The position numbers were made by a program, and so were the translations under genes. From contig NC_010602.1 of the NCBI RefSeq assembly GCF_000017685.1, positions 2,553,501 to 2,617,500 on the forward strand: a DNA stretch of 64,000 nt. The letters run 5' to 3'. How positions within the stretch are numbered: position 1 is the stretch's first letter; each line of letters opens with the position of its first letter. Positions 1 through 7,636 of the stretch are shown piece after piece. Below the pieces are notes generated by a model. It was given only the letters and a program-made list of their open reading frames with translations. It was not told the DNA's origin and made no database searches. The stretch is from Leptospira biflexa serovar Patoc strain 'Patoc 1 (Paris)' (GTDB lineage: Bacteria > Spirochaetota > Leptospiria > Leptospirales > Leptospiraceae).

Positions 1-1000
1 GCTTTGGTTGTTGCCCTCCGCGTAAAACAGAATTCCCATGAAATTTGTCACTTGGATCGGAAGACAGTCCATTTTCAAAATCAGAAACATGGATTTGTCC
101 ACTTTTGGCAAATGCTTCAATTGCATTCTCGTATGTTACCTTACGGATCACATCATGAGAGATCCCTCTTGACACCATGAGCGCTGCCGTTTTTGGTATG
201 GCCAATGGATCAGAGATCCCCCAGTCAGCACTCGAATTGATCATAATCTTTTCGGCCCCATATTCTTCCACTATGGATACCATTCTTTTGTTTCCCATCT
301 TCGTAAAAGGGTAAATTGTAAACGCAGCATAAAAACCTTGATCTAACACTGATTTCACGGTTTCTTCGTTATTATGATCGACAACGACGAAAGAAGGGTC
401 AAGCCCATGTTCTAATGCAATCGACATGCTCCTTTCCGTTCCTCTCTTTTTATCACGGTGAGGAGTGTGAATTTGAACAGGCAATTTTGCTTCTTTTGCA
501 AGCTCAAGCTGCAAACGATAGTATTTCTCTTCTAATTCAGTTTGATCATCAAATCCAATTTCACCGATCCCAACAACTCCCTCTTTATAGATATAAAGTG
601 GTAAAATTTCCATCACTTCATCAGCCAAACGTTCATTATTCGCTTCTCTTGAATTTAAGCCAATAGTACAATAATGTTTGATTCCAAACTGAGAGGAGCG
701 GAATCGTTCCCATCCAACAAGACTGCTGTAATAATCCTTAAAAGTGGATAGACCTGTGCGAGGTTGCCCTACCCAAAAAGCTGGTTCGATCACAGCAACA
801 ATGCCAGCTTGTGCCATATTTTGATAATCATCAGTCGTGCGGGAAACCATATGGATATGAGGATCAAAAAACCGAAACCCTCGGATTTTTTCTTGGAATT
901 CATCCCATTTTAATTCCACATGAGTTGGAATTTCATTGGAATCATTTTGGTTTTCAAAGTGGGAAGGATGATTCGATGTTTGGTGATTGTTTTCGCACAT
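1..1000 (-). CDS. TatD-family metal-dependent hydrolase, EboB-like (3' end outside window)
   Basis: Translating the minus strand from the ATG at 1000 gives an open frame running off the left edge, about 333 residues. Visible TIM-barrel amidohydrolase motifs are FFDPHIHM (metal-binding HxH) near residue 45, GEIGFDD, QIHTPHRD, VVVDHNNEET and INSSADWG. This order of His/Asp/Glu ligands is that of TatD-like phosphoesterases and nucleases. The gene begins 5 nt after the EboA-like gene stops, so the two are co-transcribed and probably translationally coupled; no clear Shine-Dalgarno is seen. In ebo clusters a TatD-like protein follows EboA, which supports the EboB assignment. The substrate is unknown. 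The family call is firm and the ebo role is inferred from context. Confidence 0.82.
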   Translation of the reverse strand, partial: MCENNHQTSNHPSHFENQNDSNEIPTHVELKWDEFQEKIRGFRFFDPHIHMVSRTTDDYQNMAQAGIVAVIEPAFWVGQPRTGLSTFKDYYSSLVGWERFRSSQFGIKHYCTIGLNSREANNERLADEVMEILPLYIYKEGVVGIGEIGFDDQTELEEKYYRLQLELAKEAKLPVQIHTPHRDKKRGTERSMSIALEHGLDPSFVVVDHNNEETVKSVLDQGFYAAFTIYPFTKMGNKRMVSIVEEYGAEKIMINSSADWGISDPLAIPKTAALMVSRGISHDVIRKVTYENAIEAFAKSGQIHVSDFENGLSSDPSDKFHGNSVLRGGQQPK

Positions 1001-1005
1001 AAAAA

Positions 1006-1923
1006 TTACTTAAAAACGATACTTAGTTTAGACCAATCCCATTTTCTTTTTTGAATTTCTTCTTTGTATTTTGGATATTTTATGAACAAAGATTGAAAAC
1101 TGTTCCAATTTGATTCGGAACAAATCAAAGAAGCCGCAATTTGATCTTCCTCTTTTTCGGATAAAAAAAGTCTTTCGATCAAACTGATTTCTGATTCTGA
1201 AACATACAGAGATACCAATTGCCATACATTGGCAGGAACGTCTCTTCCTGCAGCCCATCTTTCTTTGACAAAATCGATGGTACTGAAAGCTAAATTTAGA
1301 TTTTTTCTTTCTATTAAACCGTAAATCAATTCGATTGGTTTGGCGTTAAAAATCGTTTTTAAAACCAATTGGTTCCAAGCTAACTCAGAAAAATATTGGA
1401 AAGGAAATGGGTTTTGAATCGCGATCGCATCAAAAACAAACCCCATATTGGAACGAACTGCGTCGGTTGCCTTCGGTAACCAAACTTCAGGAAAGGGAAG
1501 CAATGGTAGGGCAGAAAATAAAGCAACCAACTCATTTAATTCCGCAGTGTCAAACAAAGTTTCAATCGTTTGGATGCATTGGTCTTTGGGAAAATCGGAA
1601 ACAAAAGTTAGTAACCAAACACGACTTAAACGAACTAAATTCCAATGTTCCACTTGGAAACCAGGAATCTCCGGAATCAAATTTTGTGAGGTTTTTTGGA
1701 TTGTGGTTTTTTGGATAAACCTAGGTGTTTTGACAAAGGATGTCATGAGGGCCAAGGAATCCGTTTTCGGTATGGAATCCAACCATTGGATTTCTTCCTG
1801 TGTTGTATGGTCTTGCAATACCTGATAAAGAATGGAAGAATACGAAGGAAACATAGAGGCGACAATTGAAATCATTTTTCTGATCAAAGTCCAAGTAAAC
1901 CAATTAATCGCCCGATTTTTCAA
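1006..1923 (-). CDS. eboA: EboA-domain protein
   Basis: The protein is 305 residues with no signal peptide. Its central and C-terminal parts carry strings I recognise from EboA proteins: ELNELVALFSALPLLPFPE, RSNMGFVFDAIAIQNPFP, WNQLVLKTIFNAKP and VKERWAAGRDVP. EboA is the first protein of the ebo cluster, found in scattered cyanobacteria, Bacteroidetes and other bacteria and linked to transport or maturation of a secondary metabolite; its biochemical role is unknown. The TatD-like gene follows after 5 nt, as in other ebo clusters. The annotated start is a TTG at 1923 with a weak ribosome site. An in-frame ATG 16 codons later is possible, so the N terminus is uncertain. Confidence 0.8.
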   Translation of the reverse strand: MKNRAINWFTWTLIRKMISIVASMFPSYSSILYQVLQDHTTQEEIQWLDSIPKTDSLALMTSFVKTPRFIQKTTIQKTSQNLIPEIPGFQVEHWNLVRLSRVWLLTFVSDFPKDQCIQTIETLFDTAELNELVALFSALPLLPFPEVWLPKATDAVRSNMGFVFDAIAIQNPFPFQYFSELAWNQLVLKTIFNAKPIELIYGLIERKNLNLAFSTIDFVKERWAAGRDVPANVWQLVSLYVSESEISLIERLFLSEKEEDQIAASLICSESNWNSFQSLFIKYPKYKEEIQKRKWDWSKLSIVFK

Positions 1924-2113
1924 TCTAGCTTTTACCAGCTATCCATCAGGACAAAAAAGTATGTCTCTTACAAAACCGAAAAAATAGTATCCAAACCGTA
2001 ACATAAACTGTACAAAATCCATCCATTCATTTAGGTATCCTACGCATTTGGAAATTTATGGGTAGGAAAGAGAAATGGACCTAAGTCCACTGGCAAAACG
2101 AAGGGAGTATCCA

Positions 2114-3955
2114 ATGCACAAACAGTTTCACTATCTAATTCTCGGACTCTTTATTTGTGTGACCTTAAGTTTTGGAACAGGGGAAATCGGAGCACAGTTC
2201 ATCACACCTGTCAAAAAAGAAGCTCCTGAGCCACCACCGGCAGCTCCTCCTACGCCACCACAAGAACCGACCAAAGAACAAACGAAAGAAACTCCTCCCG
2301 TGGAAGAGCAAACTGATTATGTAAGTCCCATGAAGGGAAATTTGCCAGGAGAGTACTTTAAAAATTTTCAAATCACGAACAAACAAAAAAAAGCAATCCA
2401 GGAAAACAAAAACCTTTGGTTTGCAGACCGGTTCCGAGTGGGGTTTGGGTTAAGGCCAAAAGTTGATTCATTGTACAATACTGACTTCGATCGTTCCACG
2501 TCTGATAACAGAAATACTGTGAGTAACCAAACGCAGTTTTATTTAGTGGGTGATGTTTCACCTAACATTACTTTTAAAATGACATTTCAAGATGTAAGAT
2601 TATGGGGCGGCGAAATTGTCACTGGTTCTTCTGACCAAAAACTTGGAGTGATCTCCAATGTTGGAACCACGATCGATACAACACGGCAACGAGAATTTGC
2701 GATGAACAATTATACTGGATTTAGAGAAGCATTTTTGGATCTAAAAACTACAAACCAAATGTTTCGAGTCCGAACAGGTCGTCAAATATTAGACTTTGGT
2801 GATGGAAGGATTCTAGGAGCACGTAACGATAGTTTAAATGGAAATTCGTTTGATGCCGTCAGGACAACACTAACTGTACAAAAACAGAGTTTGGATATCT
2901 TCGGTGCCATTGTCAGTTCTGAAAACAATGCCAATAGTATGGTTTCCAATAATTCAACAAGACTAGGTGGTCCGGGTAATGCTTCCTATTATGGAGTCCA
3001 TTACGGAATCAAACCATGGGAATGGTTGGGTATTGAGGTATATAATTTCACTCTCTACAAACAAAAATTAAAAGCAACGAACACAACTCCGTATGGATCA
3101 GATATTTATTATCGAGACCCTGACCAGTTGAATACAACTGGATTTCGATTGACCAATCGTACGAAAGGGAATGCATTACCAAAAGAAACAGGGATTGATT
3201 GGATGGTAGAGGCCGCTTGGCAAACAGGATTTACTGGAGAAAGAGTATCTCCAGACTGGATCAATCAAAACGGGGCACTTAAAACCAATCGAGTCACGGG
3301 AGAACCACCTCCGCATTCGGATCCTGTTCGATACAAAGCAAATATCGTAGCAGCTCAGTTAGGTTACACTCCTGTCAAAGAGTTTAGGATCGGAATCCAA
3401 TATGTCCAAGCATCAGGAGATCCCAATCGAAATGATAGCAGTGCTGCAACTTACAATCCATTATTTGCAACACGTAGGATGGCCGGAGGAGCCATTCCTT
3501 TTGCTGGGAACGGAAACTCTGGGTTGGTTTTTTGGCAAAATATCAAAGATTACTCAGTTCATATCAAATTTGAATCATCAAAATGGGGAACATTCATCAT
3601 TAACCCTCACTGGTATTACAAAACGAAGTTACAAGACGGTTATTACGAAAATAATAACTATGTTGCGGGGAGTAAGGCTACAGGTGAAACAGCATCAACA
3701 GAAGATTTTTATAATACAGAAGCATACAATCCGAATCGTCCGAAATTAGGAAAACATGTTGCAACGGAAGTCAATTTGATTTATATCATCACTCCTTTTG
3801 AAAATGTTTCCTTTTGGTTTGGAGCTAGTTCGCTTTATGCAGGTGATGCCATTCGCAACCAAAAGAACAATCCTTATGAAACAGATCCATACAGAAGGTA
3901 TGATTTCAAACCGAATGCGAGTTTTTTCACATTCCAATCGGTCTTCGCCATCTAA
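2114..3955 (+). CDS. Alginate-export (AlgE-like) family outer-membrane beta-barrel
   Basis: The start at 2114 is chosen because AAGGGAG precedes it and the product then begins with a clean signal peptide (MHKQFHYLILGLFICVTLSF, cleaved near IGAQ). A proline/glutamate-rich linker follows at residues about 30-65. The remainder is rich in alternating aromatic and polar strands, with RVGFGLRPKVD, FRVRTGRQILDFGDGR and a terminal phenylalanine-rich strand (FFTFQSVFAI), typical of outer-membrane barrels of the alginate-export family. Such proteins are large diffusion channels. No alginate biosynthesis gene is nearby, so the transported solute is unknown. It is divergent from the ebo genes and converges on the TetR gene 8 nt downstream. 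Confidence 0.72.
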   Translation: MHKQFHYLILGLFICVTLSFGTGEIGAQFITPVKKEAPEPPPAAPPTPPQEPTKEQTKETPPVEEQTDYVSPMKGNLPGEYFKNFQITNKQKKAIQENKNLWFADRFRVGFGLRPKVDSLYNTDFDRSTSDNRNTVSNQTQFYLVGDVSPNITFKMTFQDVRLWGGEIVTGSSDQKLGVISNVGTTIDTTRQREFAMNNYTGFREAFLDLKTTNQMFRVRTGRQILDFGDGRILGARNDSLNGNSFDAVRTTLTVQKQSLDIFGAIVSSENNANSMVSNNSTRLGGPGNASYYGVHYGIKPWEWLGIEVYNFTLYKQKLKATNTTPYGSDIYYRDPDQLNTTGFRLTNRTKGNALPKETGIDWMVEAAWQTGFTGERVSPDWINQNGALKTNRVTGEPPPHSDPVRYKANIVAAQLGYTPVKEFRIGIQYVQASGDPNRNDSSAATYNPLFATRRMAGGAIPFAGNGNSGLVFWQNIKDYSVHIKFESSKWGTFIINPHWYYKTKLQDGYYENNNYVAGSKATGETASTEDFYNTEAYNPNRPKLGKHVATEVNLIYIITPFENVSFWFGASSLYAGDAIRNQKNNPYETDPYRRYDFKPNASFFTFQSVFAI

Positions 3956-3962
3956 ATTTTCT

Positions 3963-4625
3963 TCATTTTTTGGATTGGAACTTGAGTCCATCTAGGATTA
4001 AATCCAATCCAAAATCAAAGTTTTGTTTTCCGTTGTACTTACCCATAGCCACTTCCTTGGTTAGGTTATAAAAATAAATTAGATCATTTTTGGGAATCAT
4101 AGGCAAATATTCACTCGCTTTAGATTTATACTCATTAGGTTTAAATGGAAAATTTAACTCTTGCAAGGTGAATCCATAAATATGACTATCAATGGCGTTG
4201 ATGATTTGGTCTGCTTGTTTATATGTAAAACCGGCGTTTACCAAACAACCAATGGAATCATTAAAATACCGAAGCATACTTTCACCAATATTCACCCTAG
4301 AGACAAGTAATATGGTGAGCCAAGGGTGGCTCAAAAGAACTTCTCTTACCGATCTTGCCCTCCTTTTCATTTCCTTTTTCCACTGACCTTTTACTTTTGG
4401 TAAACTAAAAAGTATTACACACGATTCTACCATACCATCGATTAGTTCATCTTTGTTTTGGATATGATTGTACAATGACATGGCTTCCACACCTAACAAT
4501 TGCGCCAAATTTCGCATAGAAAGAGAATCGATTCCATTTTTGTCTGCAAATGAAATGGCAGTTTGGACCAAAACATCCTTCGAAAGTTGTTTTTTCAATT
4601 TCTGATTCTTTTTTTTAATCACCAA
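3963..4625 (-). CDS. TetR/AcrR-family repressor with TetR C-terminal type ligand domain
   Basis: The N-terminal helix-turn-helix is clear: DVLVQTAISFADKNGIDSLS, then MRNLAQLLGVEAMSLYNHIQ. This AMSLYNHI recognition helix is typical of the tetracycline-repressor-like subgroup. The C-terminal part (about residues 80-215) is a helical ligand domain. The first codon is TTG at 4625 (or GTG at 4622), with TAGGAG about 12 nt upstream. It is divergent from a quinone-oxidoreductase-type gene, and a 15-bp palindrome lies across that gene's promoter, so repression of the neighbour is the likely role. The inducing ligand is unknown. Confidence 0.88.
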   Translation of the reverse strand: MVIKKKNQKLKKQLSKDVLVQTAISFADKNGIDSLSMRNLAQLLGVEAMSLYNHIQNKDELIDGMVESCVILFSLPKVKGQWKKEMKRRARSVREVLLSHPWLTILLVSRVNIGESMLRYFNDSIGCLVNAGFTYKQADQIINAIDSHIYGFTLQELNFPFKPNEYKSKASEYLPMIPKNDLIYFYNLTKEVAMGKYNGKQNFDFGLDLILDGLKFQSKK

Positions 4626-4729
4626 ATTTCTGAATTGCTCCTAAAAGTTTGTCAGCATATCTCATTTATCTATCATAAAATTCACTACTGATCGAGACAA
4701 AATTTTCATTTTTAAGGAAATATATTTCA

Positions 4730-4751
4730 TTGACATACTTACACTGTAAGT
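4730..4751 (+). promoter_or_regulatory. Promoter -35 with overlapping TetR-type operator
   Basis: TTGACA lies at 4730-4735. The 15-bp palindrome ACTTACACTGTAAGT (single central base) follows at 4737-4751, in the -35/-10 spacer. A repressor bound there would block the oxidoreductase promoter. The divergent TetR gene makes that protein the obvious candidate binder. The palindrome is seen directly; the binding partner is inferred. Confidence 0.65.
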
Positions 4752-4777
4752 CATTTTCGAAATCTGGAGTTTACCCT

Positions 4778-5734
4778 TTGAAAGTTATCACTTATCGTAA
4801 TTATGGCCCACCTGAAGTATTAAAATTAGAAAATTGGGAGATTCCGAATCCAAAAGAGGATCAAATTCGAGTTCGTATTGTCAATACGGCTGTGAATTCT
4901 GGAGATTGGAGGATGCGTAAACCTGATCCGAAAGTAGTTCGTTTATTCTTCGGATTATTCAAACCAAGATCTGTCATTTTAGGGATAAGTTTTGCCGGAA
5001 TTGTGGATGCAGTGGGGAAAAATGTAAAATCCTTTCAGATTGGTGACAAGGTTCTTGGTTCCACTGGAATGAAGATGGGAGCATATGCTGAATATACCTG
5101 TGTATCTGAAAACGCGGTTGTCTCAAAACTACCAGAAAAAATGTCTTTTCCAGAAGGAGCCGCCATATCATTCGGTGGCCTCACTGCAGTAGATTTTATA
5201 CAAAGATGTAAAATCCAAACAAACCAAACCATTGTCATTTACGGAGCTTCCAGTTCCGTCGGAACATCGGCCATCCAATTGGCAAAACATTTTGGTGCTC
5301 ACGTAACTGCCGTTTGTAGCCAAGGGAATTTTGAGTTGGTAACATCACTCGGAGCAGACAAAACAATGGATTATTCAAATTTTTTTGCTTCAAATGAACA
5401 ATATGATGTCGTTTTTGAATGTGTCGGAAAAACAGAAATTGAAACAGATTTGAAATACCTAAAAAAAGGTGGGCATTTAGTGTTAGTTGGTGCTTCGTTT
5501 CGGCAAATGTGGGATTCGATTTGGATTTCTCTATTCCAACGAATTCAAATTCACATTGGTCCCATCAAAGAAACATTAGAAAATTTAAACTTTTTACTCA
5601 CTTTGGCAAATCTCGGCAAATACAAAGTGGCCATTGATAGAAGTTATCCATTAGAAGAAATGGTAGAAGCACACAGGTATGTTGAAGCAGGTCATAAAAA
5701 GGGAAATGTTGTGATTGATGTTAGCAAGGTTTAA
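4778..5734 (+). CDS. MDR-family NAD(P)-dependent quinone oxidoreductase/alcohol dehydrogenase
   Basis: The start is a TTG at 4778 with GGAG 8 nt upstream; the longer open frame begins inside the promoter and is rejected. The product, about 318 residues, opens with KVITYRNYGPPEVLKLENWE, the standard N terminus of zinc-independent medium-chain reductases. The nucleotide-binding motif is VIYGASSSVGTSAIQLAKHFGA near residue 150, followed by a VFECVG strand. Structural zinc cysteines are not evident, which fits a quinone oxidoreductase or enoyl reductase rather than a classical alcohol dehydrogenase. Regulation by the divergent TetR protein suggests a response to a small toxic or electrophilic compound. 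Confidence 0.85.
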   Translation: MKVITYRNYGPPEVLKLENWEIPNPKEDQIRVRIVNTAVNSGDWRMRKPDPKVVRLFFGLFKPRSVILGISFAGIVDAVGKNVKSFQIGDKVLGSTGMKMGAYAEYTCVSENAVVSKLPEKMSFPEGAAISFGGLTAVDFIQRCKIQTNQTIVIYGASSSVGTSAIQLAKHFGAHVTAVCSQGNFELVTSLGADKTMDYSNFFASNEQYDVVFECVGKTEIETDLKYLKKGGHLVLVGASFRQMWDSIWISLFQRIQIHIGPIKETLENLNFLLTLANLGKYKVAIDRSYPLEEMVEAHRYVEAGHKKGNVVIDVSKV

Positions 5735-5744
5735 TACGTATGGA

Positions 5745-5778
5745 GAAAGCCCACCTAATCTACATTAGACAGGCTTTC
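5745..5778. terminator. Hairpin between convergent genes
   Basis: GAAAGCC (5745-5751) pairs with GGCTTTC (5772-5778), and inner CTAAT/ATTAG can extend the fold. It sits between convergent genes ending at 5734 and 5786. There is no strong T tract, so it is a weak or bidirectional terminator candidate. Confidence 0.4.
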
Positions 5779-5785
5779 GGATACA

Positions 5786-6073
5786 TTAGTTGAATTTGAA
5801 TGTTGGTGAGTTGTTTTGTTTTTTAGTGCCCAAGATGGTTAGGTCTTCATAACTTCGTTCGACTTTACATACTTTCACATTCGCGGCTGTGGAACATGAA
5901 GAAGTTCCTGATATTTTACACCCTTTTTCCTCACAGGCCTTTCGGTCTTTACCTCGGCATTGTTGGCATCCGTTTGTACTCCCGCTCCCACACAAAAAAC
6001 AATCTTCCGCAAACAATGCTGTTGATGAAAATAAAACCATCAAAGCAAAACTAAACGTGACCAATGTTCTCAT
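5786..6073 (-). CDS. Small exported cysteine-rich protein, function unknown
   Basis: The start at 6073 has GGAG about 6 nt upstream and gives a signal peptide (MRTLVTFSFALMVLFSSTALFA), so the upstream extension is discarded. The mature part of about 70 residues holds eight cysteines in the pattern CFLC, CQQC, C, C, C, C, suggesting disulphides or a bound metal outside the cytoplasm. I do not recognise a family. It lies downstream of the hemolysin III gene on the same strand, with about 75 nt between the genes. Confidence 0.7.
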   Translation of the reverse strand: MRTLVTFSFALMVLFSSTALFAEDCFLCGSGSTNGCQQCRGKDRKACEEKGCKISGTSSCSTAANVKVCKVERSYEDLTILGTKKQNNSPTFKFN

Positions 6074-6148
6074 ATATTCTCCTACTTGCGAACCTCGAAA
6101 GGCCGACAAGAGACAAAATCATAAGGTAGGTAAATTTTTTGACAAACA

Positions 6149-7018
6149 TTATTTTACATTTGGAACCGAGGGAATCACATAAAACAAAATGGCAAAAAAA
6201 TGACAAACACTCCCTGAAAGCACGAAGAGATGCCAAATCGCATGATTCATTGGCAAACGATCCCAAAGATAAAAAATCACACCAAACGTATAACTGAGGC
6301 CACCCGCAACTAACCAAGTCATCCCACCCACTCCGATAGCCGCACGAATGTCTTTCATCACAAAAATGGCAAGCCAACCCATGATGATGTAAACAACGAC
6401 ACGGAGACCGCTGTACTTTCCAGGGAAGAGGAGTAATAGTGCCACTCCAATGAATGCGAGGATCCAAATGACACTAAACAATACCCAACCCCATTCAGAA
6501 TTTTCCCGCAAACTAACAAGTGTAAAAGGAGTGTAAGTGCCAGCAATTAAGAGATAAATGGATGCATGGTCAATCACCTTAAAGATACGTTTGGTAGCCG
6601 TATGATAGATTCCATGGTATAAAGTAGAGGCCAAATACAAAATGATGAGTGTCGCACCATAAATGGCTGAGCTAACGACATGCCATACATCTCCATATAA
6701 AATCGCCATCGTTAATAATACGGACAAACCGGCGATACTAAGACCACCACCAATTCCATGAGTCACCGCGTTGGCGATTTCATGCCCAATACTATACTCA
6801 TGGACCGTGTCTATAAGCTCTTGGATATGAGAATGACTCTTGGGAATTCCCATCGGTGAGATGGGAATGGGAGTCATTTGGATCGTATGATTGCTTTCTT
6901 TGTCAATTTTTTTTGTTTTTGATTTTTGATATGAATTTTGTTTCTTCTTTTTGGGGGAAGGTTTTTGTTTCGCTTTTTTGGCTTTCATTCGGTTCAACTG
7001 CTTTGATTTCACTCTCAT
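6149..7018 (-). CDS. Hemolysin III / PAQR-type seven-helix membrane protein
   Basis: The C-terminal 215 residues carry the hemolysin III fold: EIANAVTHGIGG, ASTLYHGIYH, KVIDHASIYLLIAGTYTPF and a last His-rich helix (MNHAIWHLF, CHFF). The Ser/His/Asp/His set is the zinc site shared with adiponectin-receptor-like hydrolases. Seven hydrophobic segments are visible. The first 70 residues are an unusual lysine-rich tail (KAKKAKQ, KKKK, KTKKID), not part of the family core. The true start could lie at an internal Met just before the core, because no strong ribosome site precedes 7018. The biochemical activity of bacterial members remains uncertain. Confidence 0.88.
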   Translation of the reverse strand: MRVKSKQLNRMKAKKAKQKPSPKKKKQNSYQKSKTKKIDKESNHTIQMTPIPISPMGIPKSHSHIQELIDTVHEYSIGHEIANAVTHGIGGGLSIAGLSVLLTMAILYGDVWHVVSSAIYGATLIILYLASTLYHGIYHTATKRIFKVIDHASIYLLIAGTYTPFTLVSLRENSEWGWVLFSVIWILAFIGVALLLLFPGKYSGLRVVVYIIMGWLAIFVMKDIRAAIGVGGMTWLVAGGLSYTFGVIFYLWDRLPMNHAIWHLFVLSGSVCHFFAILFYVIPSVPNVK

Positions 7019-7231
7019 TTGGTAAGAAGGTCAATCGAAAGAAAGGTTTCAAAAAGTTTCCGAAAGGGAGAAATTTTTTAGATGAAACTGAAATTAAGTT
7101 CAGTATTGATTGGAAATGAAGATAGGAATCGGTTCCCCTTTCGGATTGTAATCCTTAGGAGAACCATTGGACCTTTCACCACTCTGGATTCAATTCGGAG
7201 TGAATGAGATCAAAAATCGTAAGGAACGAAA

Positions 7232-7561
7232 TCACTCCGTAGTTGTCGTTTGGTTTTTCTTCTTTCCTTGTTTTTGGTTTTCCTTGGCTTTTTCTTTCAT
7301 TTTGTCTCTTTTTTCCATTTGTTTTCCTTTCAACTCTTCCAAAGAAATCATCCCATCACCGTCTTTGTCCATATCTGCGAACATCGTATCGTGGAATTTG
7401 AGCCATTCTTCTTTTGATACTTTTTTATCACTGTCAGCATCCATTTTTTGAAAATTGTCAACTGCCATTAACTTTTTCCCATGACCATCTTTATCATGAG
7501 CAAATACGGAGAAAGAAAGGAGCAAACATGCTCCCAAAACCAACTTCAAAATTGTTTTCAT
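7232..7561 (-). CDS. Exported EF-hand calcium-binding protein
   Basis: The start at 7561 has GAGG upstream and gives a signal peptide ending FSVFA. The mature chain is about 90 residues with two canonical EF-hand loops, DADSDKKVSKEE and DKDGDGMISLEE, each with the acidic residues at loop positions 1, 3, 5 and 12. A lysine/glutamate-rich helical tail ends in KKKNQTTTTE. It probably binds calcium outside the cytoplasm. A histidine/aspartate stretch follows the signal (AHDKDGHGKK). No partner is apparent; the next gene on the strand is the acyl-CoA dehydrogenase. Confidence 0.85.
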   Translation of the reverse strand: MKTILKLVLGACLLLSFSVFAHDKDGHGKKLMAVDNFQKMDADSDKKVSKEEWLKFHDTMFADMDKDGDGMISLEELKGKQMEKRDKMKEKAKENQKQGKKKNQTTTTE

Positions 7562-7636
7562 ACAATACCTCAGGGAATCAAGAATCAGTGAAAAATTTGA
7601 ATCCGTCAATCCCTCTTATGATCAGAGATGAAATCT

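Noticed and set aside
1028..1825. Several overlapping frames on both strands inside eboA
   Set aside because: They are shadows of the eboA frame, which alone has family motifs.
4730..4777. Upstream extension of the quinone oxidoreductase
   Set aside because: It starts on the TTGACA promoter element and crosses the operator; the TTG at 4778 has a proper ribosome site.
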